From assembly GCA_964541595.1 (NCBI GenBank), contig CAZIRO010000177.1, positions 1-5,619 of the forward strand: a stretch of DNA of 5,619 nt, in the 5' to 3' direction. Positions 1 through 5,560 of this stretch are shown here, in pieces. Source of the DNA: CAZIRO01 sp964541595. Lineage in GTDB: Bacteria; Acidobacteriota; HRBIN11. The translations under genes and the position numbers were made by a program. The stretch's first letter is position 1; each line of letters opens with the position of its first letter. The notes below the pieces were generated by a model, which made no database searches, had not been told where the DNA came from, and saw only the letters and a list, made by a program, of their open reading frames with translations.

Positions 1-88
1 TGGGTTTCAGGGACAGGAGACGGAACTGAAATCGGGACAGGCCATGGGACATGCGCACCACCGGAACCACCGGTGTGCCGGTGGCCAC

Positions 89-181
89 CGGTCTCGGGTC
101 CCGGGTGGCGGGTATTTAGGTCTCAGGTCTCAGGTCTCAGGTCTCAGGTCCCAGGTGGCAGGTGGCGGGTGGCAGGTATTT
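89..181. repeat. Heptanucleotide tandem repeat array (RGGTNNN)
   Basis: Thirteen consecutive 7-bp units with consensus RGGTNNN can be read. The first block is cGGTCTC, GGGTCCC, GGGTGGC, GGGTATT followed by a single T (89-117). The second block is AGGTCTC four times, AGGTCCC, AGGTGGC twice, GGGTGGC, AGGTATT followed by a single T (118-181). The two blocks keep the same order of variants, CTC to CCC to GGC to ATT plus T, with different copy numbers. Open frames across it encode only low-complexity 7-residue repeats and have no ribosome binding site, so I treat it as non-coding. Confidence 0.85.
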
Positions 182-224
182 GCGACGGGAGACGGAAGAC
201 AGGGGACGGGGCATCGCACGGGCG

Positions 225-283
225 GGGGATAGCGCATGACCGCATGGGGACCCACGGTGTCCCATGACCTGTCCCGATTTCAG
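225..283 (-). repeat. Dispersed repeat, copy 1 (right arm of left element)
   Basis: Read on the - strand from 283 down to 225, this 59-base stretch matches 5561-5619 on the + strand at 56 of 59 positions. The matching starts exactly at CTGAAATC in both places and stops being visible only because the window ends. It contains an imperfect hairpin: CATGGGGAC followed by a 7-nt loop and GTCCCATG (243-266). Confidence 0.85.
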
Positions 284-294
284 AGACGGAAGAG

Positions 295-323
295 TGGCCT
301 TTCCGATAATGGGGCACTATAAT
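295..323 (+). promoter_or_regulatory. Predicted sigma-70-type promoter of the rplY operon
   Basis: A perfect -10 box TATAAT lies at 318-323. Seventeen bases upstream is TGGCCT (295-300), a poor match to a -35 box. A start near 330 would give a leader of about 80 nt before rplY. The promoter sits just outside the right end of the MITE-like element, so the insertion would separate the core promoter from anything upstream. The leader contains a small hairpin (CGAATG/CATTCG, 374-396) just before the ribosome binding site. Confidence 0.5.
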
Positions 324-409
324 TTTGGAGCACCGGCAGTGCAGAGGGCGCATTTGCTCTCCGCGCCGCTGGTCGAATGCGGTGATTCGTCATTCGCAGG
401 GGGGCGTAC

Positions 410-1069
410 ATGGCGGAATTGATGCGTATTCCCATTGAAATTCGCGATCGTGTGGGCAAAGGTGTGGCCCGCAAACTGCGCCGTCAGGGAAAGATTCCGG
501 GGATCGTCTATGGTCCGGGACAGTCCCCGGTACCGATCGCCCTGGATCCCCGGTATGTGGTGTCCCTGCTCGAACGCGGAGCGGCGGAAAACACCCTCCT
601 GGAACTGGACGCCGGAAACGGTCAGAAGTTTTTGTGCCTGCTCAAGGACTATCAACTGGAACCCGTCTATGACCGGATCATTCATGTGGATTTCTATGCG
701 ATCAAAACCGGCGTCATGCTGACGTTACGGGTGCCGTTGCGTATTGTCGGCGAGGCACCGGGTGTGAAGGCTGGGGGCATTCTGGAGTTTCTGATTCGCG
801 AGATCGCCGTGGAGTGCCTTCCCAAAGACATTCCGGAATTCATTCCGGTCGATATTTCGCATCTGGGGATCGGGGACTTCATTCAGGTCAAGGATCTGTC
901 GCTGCCGGAGGGTGTACGTGCCGTTGAAGATCCCGACGAGGTCGTCGTGACCATTGCCGAACCGGAGGAGTATCAGGAAGAGGAAGAAGTCCCGGCACTC
1001 GTGGAGACACCGGAACCGGAGGTGATCCGGAAGGGCAAAGTCGAGGCAGAGGAGGAAGGGGAATCCTGA
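410..1069 (+). CDS. rplY: 50S ribosomal protein L25/general stress protein CTC
   Basis: This 219-residue protein is a component of the large ribosomal subunit that binds 5S rRNA. The N-terminal domain (about residues 5-95) carries the family signature GKGVARKLRRQGKIPGIVYG. It is followed by the TL5/CTC C-terminal beta domain (about 100-185), with LRVPLRIVGEAPGVKAGG and later VKDLSLPEGV, and then a glutamate-rich tail of about 35 residues. The two-domain length matches the CTC/TL5 form rather than the ~94-residue single-domain E. coli L25. ATG 410 follows AGGGGGG (398-404) at 5 nt. An in-frame ATG at 422 would shorten the usual N-terminus and is less likely. It is the first gene of an operon with pth, a pairing seen in many bacteria. 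Confidence 0.95.
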   Translation: MAELMRIPIEIRDRVGKGVARKLRRQGKIPGIVYGPGQSPVPIALDPRYVVSLLERGAAENTLLELDAGNGQKFLCLLKDYQLEPVYDRIIHVDFYAIKTGVMLTLRVPLRIVGEAPGVKAGGILEFLIREIAVECLPKDIPEFIPVDISHLGIGDFIQVKDLSLPEGVRAVEDPDEVVVTIAEPEEYQEEEEVPALVETPEPEVIRKGKVEAEEEGES

Positions 1070-1072
1070 GCC

Positions 1073-1675
1073 GTGGCGCACGTATCACCGTTTTTACAGG
1101 CGGTCATCGGTTTGGGCAATCCAGGACGTGCATACGCACGCACGCGTCACAATCTGGGGTTCATGGTCGTGGACGCGATGACCCGTGAGGCGCAGCGTGT
1201 GAAAAAGCGTACACTGGATGGGGTTGTACAGGTTCGCCGGGTGGAATGGCGGGATTGGGAGATGTACCTCGTGCGTCCGCTGACGTATATGAATCTCAGT
1301 GGTGCGGGTGTACGTGTGGCCGTTCAGCGGTATCAGTGGCCGTTGTCCCGGGTGCTCGTTGTATACGATGACGTCGATCTCCCGCTGGGTCGGTTGCGAT
1401 TGCGCGTTACCGGAAGCGCAGGGGGACACCGGGGTATGGCATCGGTGCTCGCTGCACTCGGGACGGCAGACATCCCCCGGCTGCGTCTGGGGATCGGGGT
1501 GGAACCCCGACCGGACGATCTTGCGGCATTCGTACTTGCGCCCTTTTCGAGTGTGGAACAGCCGATCGTGGAGGACATGATCCGCCGTAGTCTGGACGTC
1601 ATTGCCTGTATCTGTGCGGAAGGCTATGAGCGCGCCATGTGTCTGGCCAACGTTTCACGACTGGATCGAGTTTGA
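1073..1675 (+). CDS. pth: Peptidyl-tRNA hydrolase
   Basis: Pth cleaves the ester bond of peptidyl-tRNAs that fall off the ribosome, recycling tRNA in the cytoplasm. The 200 residues show the classic family motifs: VIGLGNPGRAYARTRHNLGF near the N-terminus (Asn16, catalytic His26), RPLTYMNLSG (Asn74), and VVYDDVDLPLGRLRLR (the aspartate at 99 pairs with the catalytic His in the family). GSAGGHRGM has Arg120 where E. coli Pth has Asn114. The length matches the family (about 190-200). The start is GTG 1073, 3 nt after the rplY stop, with GGAGGAAGGGG (1051-1061) lying inside the end of rplY as its ribosome binding site, which suggests translational coupling. A rhomboid gene follows 12 nt downstream. 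Confidence 0.96.
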   Translation: MAHVSPFLQAVIGLGNPGRAYARTRHNLGFMVVDAMTREAQRVKKRTLDGVVQVRRVEWRDWEMYLVRPLTYMNLSGAGVRVAVQRYQWPLSRVLVVYDDVDLPLGRLRLRVTGSAGGHRGMASVLAALGTADIPRLRLGIGVEPRPDDLAAFVLAPFSSVEQPIVEDMIRRSLDVIACICAEGYERAMCLANVSRLDRV

Positions 1676-1687
1676 ACAGAGCGAGCA

Positions 1688-2416
1688 ATGATTCCGCTAC
1701 GCGATGTCAATCCGTCACGCACACGCCCGATCGTGAACTACACGTTGATCGGGATCAATGCGGTATTTTTTATTTACGAACTCATGCTGGGACCGCATCT
1801 GGAGTACTTCATTCAGGCGTACGGATTCGTGCCCGGAAGGTTTTTTGCCGCATTGTTCGGTATTCCCCAGCTGGGCATTGGGCCGTTTCTCGGCGAGTGT
1901 CTTACCGTATTGACGAGCATGTTTTTACACGGTGGATGGCTGCACTTCCTGGGCAACATGCTCTACCTGTACATCTTTGGCGACAACGTGGAAGACCGGA
2001 TGGGGCATCTCCGTTATCTCGGGTTTTATTTGCTCACCGGCTGGATCGCGGCAATGGCGCAGGGTGTGCTGTCGATGCACAGTCTCATCCCCAACATCGG
2101 AGCCAGCGGTGCGATATCCGGCGTCCTGGGGGCGTACCTGCGGTTTTTCCCGCACGCCCGGATTCTGGCACTGGTCCCCGTTTTCTTCTTTTATGAACTG
2201 GTCGAAGTCCCCGCATTGATCTATCTCGTCTTCTGGTTTATTTTACAGTTCTTCCAGGGCACGTTTTCTTTACTTGCTGGCGCGGCCGGTGCCGGGGGCG
2301 TGGCCTGGTGGGCACATATCGGAGGCTTTGTAGGCGGTGTGCTGCTTGCGCATCGGTTTGCGCGACCCGTACGCCGGCGGGTAGTCATTATTGACGACGA
2401 TGTCTGGCCGTTTTAG
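1688..2416 (+). CDS. Rhomboid family intramembrane serine protease
   Basis: This 242-residue multi-pass inner-membrane protein is predicted to cut transmembrane substrates within the bilayer. It opens with MIPLRDVNPSR, a common beginning in this subfamily, followed by the first membrane segment (about 14-34). The loop/TM2 motif HGGWLHFLGNM (81-91) and DNVEDRMG (99-106) follow. The catalytic serine is Ser140 in GASGAISG and the catalytic histidine is His210 in WWAHIGGFVGG, so the dyad is intact. About six hydrophobic segments are visible. The cytoplasmic tail is short and basic, then ends in an acidic IIDDDVWPF. ATG 1688 has only a weak purine stretch upstream (GAGCGAG), so expression may rely on coupling to pth 12 nt before it. 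The natural substrate cannot be inferred. Confidence 0.93.
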   Translation: MIPLRDVNPSRTRPIVNYTLIGINAVFFIYELMLGPHLEYFIQAYGFVPGRFFAALFGIPQLGIGPFLGECLTVLTSMFLHGGWLHFLGNMLYLYIFGDNVEDRMGHLRYLGFYLLTGWIAAMAQGVLSMHSLIPNIGASGAISGVLGAYLRFFPHARILALVPVFFFYELVEVPALIYLVFWFILQFFQGTFSLLAGAAGAGGVAWWAHIGGFVGGVLLAHRFARPVRRRVVIIDDDVWPF

Positions 2417-2432
2417 GAGAAGAAAGCAGGCG

Positions 2433-2524
2433 CAACGGTGACGGGAAGTGATGAGGGTCACAGTGCTGGAGTCGAAGTAACAGCGTAGCACAGAGAACGG
2501 GTGCGTCGCTTCCCGTCACTGTTG
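2433..2524 (+). other. Long imperfect inverted repeat downstream of rhomboid gene
   Basis: CAACGGTGACGGGAAGTG (2433-2450) pairs with CGCTTCCCGTCACTGTTG (2507-2524) at 16 of 18 positions, enclosing 56 nt. That loop contains its own stem GTGCT (2463-2467) with AGCAC (2487-2491). It begins 17 nt after the rhomboid stop codon, so it may end the rplY-pth-rhomboid transcript or protect its 3' end. There is no T-run after the right arm, so it is not a standard intrinsic terminator. A weak -10-like TACATT (2530-2535) follows it, but I see no convincing promoter for the riboswitch transcript. Confidence 0.6.
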
Positions 2525-2549
2525 AACGGTACATTTCCCTGGCCAGCCG

Positions 2550-2723
2550 GGATCCGGTCCCCCGTTCGGGGGTGAAAAGGGAAAGGGGTGCAAATCCCCT
2601 GCGGTCCCGCCGCCGTGACCGGGGACGAAAGCGCCGGGATACCACTGTGCGGGTCCGAAAAAGACCTGCATGGGAAGGTGGCGCGAGTAGGACGATCCGG
2701 AAGCCGGAAGACCTGCCGGATCC
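2550..2723 (+). ncRNA. Adenosylcobalamin (B12) riboswitch aptamer
   Basis: The aptamer binds a cobalamin and lowers expression of the downstream receptor gene. The conserved blocks appear in the family's order: the closing stem P1 GGATCCGG (2550-2557) with CCGGATCC (2716-2723), a CCCCC/GGGGG hairpin (2559-2572), AAGGGAAA, GGTGCAAATCC (2587-2597), GCGGTCCCGC (2601-2610), CGCCGTGA, then AAAGCGCCGGGATACCACTG. The B12 box is AGCCGGAAGACCTGCC (2702-2717). GGTGGCGCGAGTAGGACGA precedes the B12 box, as expected for the 3' side of the core. It lies in the leader of a BtuB-like receptor gene, a textbook context. Confidence 0.95.
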
Positions 2724-2725
2724 TG

Positions 2726-2795
2726 CTCACCGGTCTTCTCCGCGGAGAGAAGCGGTGAGGCCGTGAAGGTGCGCTGGGTTGTGTTCCACCTTCAC
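2726..2795 (+). promoter_or_regulatory. Two tandem hairpins after the riboswitch aptamer
   Basis: Hairpin A pairs CTCACCG with CGGTGAG (2727-2759) and continues inward with CTTCTC/GAGAAG. Hairpin B is a perfect 9-bp stem, GTGAAGGTG (2763-2771) with CACCTTCAC (2787-2795). Hairpin A starts within a few bases of the aptamer's closing stem, so it is placed to act in the expression platform. Neither is followed by a run of T, which argues against simple intrinsic terminators. Confidence 0.6.
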
Positions 2796-2807
2796 TCTCG
2801 CCCTCCT

Positions 2808-2883
2808 CCGCAGGTTGTCCGTACACGGCCCCGTGTGTCGGGCTGTGCAACCTCCCATTGCGGGTATATACGGACAACTGCGG
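2808..2883 (+). other. Structured leader element with alternative pairing
   Basis: CCGCAGGTTGTCCGTA (2808-2823) pairs with TACGGACAACTGCGG (2869-2883), giving 15 pairs with one bulged G. Inside is a small hairpin, ACACG/CGTGT (2823-2836). The segment AGGTTG (2812-2817) within the left arm can instead pair with CAACCT (2848-2853), which would break the long stem. I do not recognise a known RNA family here. Confidence 0.55.
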
Positions 2884-2892
2884 GAAGATCGG

Positions 2893-2978
2893 CCTCCTCG
2901 GCTGGCGTGTTCGATACCGCAATTTGCGTGCACCGACCGTCTCACATTGCACAAAACTCGAACACGGGGAGGTCGACC
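2893..2978 (+). promoter_or_regulatory. Shine-Dalgarno sequestering stem of the receptor gene
   Basis: The ribosome binding site GGGGAGG (2966-2972) sits 6 nt before ATG 2979. Just upstream of it, TCGAACACG (2958-2966) is a perfect complement of CGTGTTCGA (2906-2914). Farther out, CCTCC (2893-2897) can pair with GGAGG (2968-2972), so the combined fold would cover the ribosome binding site. This fits B12 control at translation initiation. The link to the aptamer 170 nt upstream is inferred. Confidence 0.6.
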
Positions 2979-4928
2979 ATGCGAATCTGGCTCATCGCGT
3001 GTATGGGATGGATACTCGGGGCGGCGTCCGCTGTTGCCCAGACGCCGTCTAAACCCGCGACGACCTATCCATTGCCGGTACCCCATGTGACCATCGTGGT
3101 CGTGGCGGAGGACATGCCGGACGACGTGCGGACCAGTGGCCGGGACGTGATCGTCGTGGACGTTCGGCAGGCGCAGCAGGCGGGTATTCACACGGTCGCG
3201 GACGTGTTGCGGTATGTGGCTGAACTCAATGTCGTTTCCACGGGTGTGCTGCCCGGCGCGCTGACGTCCCTATTCGTGCGCGGTGCGAATTCCAATCACG
3301 TGCTTGTACTTGTGGACAATGTGCCGGTGAACCAGATCGGAGGGTTCTATGATTTCGCGCATCTCCCTCTGGAAAATGTCGCACGGGTGGAGATTCTCAA
3401 GGGACCCGGCAGCACGGTATACGGTTCCGAAGCGGCCGCCGCCGTGGTCCGCATTGTCACTCGCAAGCGAACGGACACACCCCTGGATGTACGCGTCACA
3501 GCACTCGGTGGAAGTTTCGCCACCTGGCACGGCGTGGTGGAAGCGGCCGGGGGGTTCGCGAATGGGATGTTTTACAGCATGAGCGTCGGTCGCCTGGTCA
3601 GCGATCGGCAGTTGCCCATCAACGACGCCTATCGCCGCTGGACCGCATCCGTGCAGATCGGCGGCGATCACGCGAACGGCCACCATTGGGCGGTGCGCTA
3701 CCGGATGGGCGACTATGACGTCCACTTCCCGACGTCCGGTGCGGGCGACCGGTTCGACGTGCTCGATCCGAACCAGTTTCAACGCATTCGCGAACACATC
3801 CTGAGCGCCGCGTGGACCGCCGCGTGGTCACCCCACTGGGAGACCCGTCTGGATGTTGGGTTTTATCGAAACAGCAGTCATTATGAAGACCCTGCGGACG
3901 GACCTGAAGTGGACCCCTTTGGGCCGTTCTGGAGTGATCAGATCGGCACCCGATTGCGGATGAATGCCTCGACCACAGTGCGATGGGCGGGCCATCGGCT
4001 TACCGTGGGGGCGACCTGGACCCGGGAGTGGGGGAAAGACCGGAACCTCTTTGCGCCGATGTTTGTATCCCACAGCCGGATCAGTACCGCACTGTACATC
4101 CGTGAGGATTATGAGTCCGCAGACAAGCGATGGGGTGCAACCGCCGGTGTGCGCTACGAACGCCACTCGGATTACGCGGACATTGTCGCACCGGAGTTGA
4201 GTGTATCCTACTGGCTCACGCCCGGTATGAAGTGGCACGCTGCCGTCGGTATCGGCTATCGGGCCCCGGCGTTCTTCCAGGTATACGGTCTCGGGGGATT
4301 CATCACGGGGAACCCCAATCTGAAACCCGAACGAAACATCGGCTGGGACGTCGGTCTGGAATACTGGGGAAAGTTTTCCTGGCCGGTGTTCCGGTTGACG
4401 TATTTTGACAACCGGTTACAGGACCTGATTCAGTTTATCAATCGGCCGGATCCCACAGTGCCGGACTATGCGAACGTACAGGCGGCGCGTGCACGGGGTA
4501 TCGAAGTCGGAATGGAATACCGCTGGCACGGATGGGTTTCCCGGTTGTCGTATACATTGACGCTGACCGAGGTGACCGATACGGGGGACGCAGTCCCGAC
4601 CCCGGAGATTGCCGTAGGACAGCCTTTACTGCGACGTCCGAAACATCGGGCGACGTGGACGATCGGCTATCAGGGGACGCGGTGGTCTGTATGGGCGGAC
4701 GTTCTCTATCAGGGACGTCGGTGGGATCTGGACTTCAGCCGCTTTCCGGCAAGGCGTGTGGCCATGGACGCTTACGTGCGTATGGACGTCCGTGCACGCT
4801 GGCAGTTCACGGATCGGTGGGCGGTGTTTGCCCGTGTGGACAACGTGTGGAATACCCGCTATGAAGAGGTCTTCGGGTACACGGGATTGAAGCGGGGCAT
4901 CTATCTGGGAATGCAGGTGGCGCCGTGA
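2979..4928 (+). CDS. TonB-dependent outer-membrane receptor, BtuB-like (cobalamin/corrinoid uptake)
   Basis: This 649-residue protein is predicted to import cobalamin or a corrinoid across the outer membrane using TonB energy. A signal peptide (1-20) ends at ASAVA before Gln21. A TonB-box-like stretch TIVVVAE (38-44) follows, then the plug domain (about 47-163) with FVRGANSNHVLVLVDNVPVN (99-118) and RVEILKGPGSTVYGSEAAAAV (136-156), close to BtuB-type plugs. A beta-barrel with many aromatic strands fills the rest. ATG 2979 is chosen because of GGGGAGG 6 nt upstream and the signal peptide. The open frame extends to GTG 2763, but that would read through leader RNA structures. The protein is slightly longer than E. 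coli BtuB (614 with its signal peptide). The C-terminus ends YLGMQVAP instead of the usual aromatic residue. The substrate call rests mainly on the upstream B12 riboswitch; no btuFCD genes are in the window. Confidence 0.9.
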   Translation: MRIWLIACMGWILGAASAVAQTPSKPATTYPLPVPHVTIVVVAEDMPDDVRTSGRDVIVVDVRQAQQAGIHTVADVLRYVAELNVVSTGVLPGALTSLFVRGANSNHVLVLVDNVPVNQIGGFYDFAHLPLENVARVEILKGPGSTVYGSEAAAAVVRIVTRKRTDTPLDVRVTALGGSFATWHGVVEAAGGFANGMFYSMSVGRLVSDRQLPINDAYRRWTASVQIGGDHANGHHWAVRYRMGDYDVHFPTSGAGDRFDVLDPNQFQRIREHILSAAWTAAWSPHWETRLDVGFYRNSSHYEDPADGPEVDPFGPFWSDQIGTRLRMNASTTVRWAGHRLTVGATWTREWGKDRNLFAPMFVSHSRISTALYIREDYESADKRWGATAGVRYERHSDYADIVAPELSVSYWLTPGMKWHAAVGIGYRAPAFFQVYGLGGFITGNPNLKPERNIGWDVGLEYWGKFSWPVFRLTYFDNRLQDLIQFINRPDPTVPDYANVQAARARGIEVGMEYRWHGWVSRLSYTLTLTEVTDTGDAVPTPEIAVGQPLLRRPKHRATWTIGYQGTRWSVWADVLYQGRRWDLDFSRFPARRVAMDAYVRMDVRARWQFTDRWAVFARVDNVWNTRYEEVFGYTGLKRGIYLGMQVAP

Positions 4929-4933
4929 CGTGT

Positions 4934-4985
4934 CCGGTACTCCGGCATACCGGCGGGCAGCGGTATCCGCGGTTCGCTGCCTGCC
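4934..4985. terminator. Hairpin pair between converging genes, possible bidirectional terminator
   Basis: GGCGGGCAGCG (4952-4962) pairs with CGCTGCCTGCC (4975-4985) at 10 of 11 positions. An overlapping alternative hairpin pairs CCGGTA (4934-4939) with TACCGG (4948-4953); the two cannot form fully together. Both lie in the 58-nt gap between the + strand stop (4926-4928) and the - strand stop (4987-4989). Neither strand has a clear T-run, so termination is inferred from position and stem strength. Confidence 0.45.
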
Positions 4986-4986
4986 G

Positions 4987-5493
4987 CTAATCCGCTCGCA
5001 GTCCCGCGCGCTGGAGTAAAGGTACGGGTGGGTCGATGCGCCCCTGAACGACCAGCCGGTCCAGTAGCCAGAGTCCGATACAGACGGCATCACTGGCGTC
5101 ACTGGTGAGCACGCGACCGGTCACACGCCGGGCGAGTTGACGCGCGGCCGTTTTCAGATACGGCCGCGTGCGTCGGGTCGGGTGCAGAATGCGCATCCAC
5201 TCGCTTCCGCGCACACGGATGGTCGGGACGCCCTGAAGGCGCAGGATTGTGCGCACCGTGGCCGCCGTTTCCAGAACAGCGGCGAAACTCTGCGGGCTTT
5301 TTCCCAGGTACGGCCATTCGATACCCGCATACCGGATACGTGTGCCCAGGTGCACGAGACGGCGGTACAGCGTGTGCAGCGGTTCGGTCCGGATCTGGAA
5401 TACCCGCACAACGCGTTGCGGCGATACGACCGCAACGGCAATCGTCCGTTTATGCGTGTCGATCCCGGCGATATATATCGGTGCTGCCACCAT
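4987..5493 (-). CDS. RuvC-like RNase H-fold nuclease, putative Holliday-junction resolvase
   Basis: This 168-residue protein shows a four-acidic-residue pattern spaced as in RuvC: Asp12 in YIAGIDTHKR, Glu59 in YAGIEWPYLGKSPQS, and Asp132 with Asp135 in TSDASDAVCIG (E. coli RuvC has D7, E66, D138, D141). The length is also near RuvC (173). GVPTIRVRGSEW and KTAARQLARRVTG fit the pre-catalytic helical part. By family knowledge it would cut branched DNA with Mg2+, but no ruvA/ruvB is present, so it may be a phage- or element-derived relative. The opening GIDTHKRTIAVAVV also resembles the N-terminus of IS110-type transposases, but the C-terminal transposase domain is missing. ATG 5493 follows GGAG at a short 4-nt spacing; an in-frame GTG at 5511 lacks a ribosome binding site. 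It converges on the receptor gene. Confidence 0.7.
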   Translation of the reverse strand: MVAAPIYIAGIDTHKRTIAVAVVSPQRVVRVFQIRTEPLHTLYRRLVHLGTRIRYAGIEWPYLGKSPQSFAAVLETAATVRTILRLQGVPTIRVRGSEWMRILHPTRRTRPYLKTAARQLARRVTGRVLTSDASDAVCIGLWLLDRLVVQGRIDPPVPLLQRAGLRAD

Positions 5494-5523
5494 GGGACTC
5501 CAGTCCGGCACGGGTGATCACGT

Positions 5524-5532
5524 ATTGTACCA
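5524..5532 (-). promoter_or_regulatory. Predicted extended -10 promoter of the RuvC-like gene
   Basis: On the - strand the sequence reads TGGTACAAT: a TACAAT -10 box (5529-5524) preceded by the TGn extension. The -35 position (GTGGAG, 5552-5547) is a poor match, which the extended -10 could offset. A start near 5517 would leave a leader of about 24 nt before ATG 5493. The perfect palindrome GTGATCAC (5514-5521) covers the predicted start point and could be an operator, though 8-bp palindromes also occur by chance. Confidence 0.4.
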
Positions 5533-5560
5533 CAGTACCGCACGATCTCCACGACCGTAC

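Larger units (their letters stand above)
26..283. mobile_element. MITE-like non-coding element with terminal inverted repeats
   Basis: The left end (26-51) begins CTGAAATCGGGACAGG and is repeated in inverse orientation at 258-283 with one mismatch in 26 bases. The 8-mer AGACGGAA abuts the outside of both ends (18-25 and 284-291), as expected of a target-site duplication. The interior has no credible gene: it holds a perfect 7-bp stem hairpin (CCACCGG 67-73, loop TGTG, CCGGTGG 78-84), the palindrome GGTGGCCACC (80-89), and a 7-bp tandem array (89-181). The 258-bp size, TIRs and lack of coding capacity fit a miniature inverted-repeat element moved in trans by an unseen transposase. A caution is that AGACGGAA also occurs internally at 190-197, so the duplication could be a by-product of local repetition. 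A REP/BIME-type intergenic repeat is the alternative. Confidence 0.6.

Noticed and set aside
89..181. CRISPR array
   Set aside because: The units are contiguous 7-mers with no 25-40 bp spacers, and there are no cas genes.
44..267. Short + strand open frames over the heptad array
   Set aside because: They only reflect the 7-bp repeat read in frame (low-complexity SQVSGLR-type peptides), have no ribosome binding site, and lie inside a repeat element.
725..1081. - strand open frame antisense to rplY
   Set aside because: It is a shadow of the well-conserved L25/CTC gene with no domain features of its own.
1639..2196. Alternative + strand frame overlapping pth and the rhomboid gene
   Set aside because: It has no recognisable domain, and overlaps two genes whose catalytic motifs are intact in other frames.
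2763..2978. In-frame upstream extension of the receptor gene from GTG 2763
   Set aside because: It would translate through the leader hairpins, lacks a ribosome binding site, and buries a clear signal peptide; ATG 2979 has GGGGAGG at 6 nt.
4987..5493. Complete IS110-family insertion sequence
   Set aside because: Only the N-terminal nuclease-like part is present, the second acidic region and SDASDA motif look like RuvC, and there is no C-terminal transposase domain in any frame nearby.
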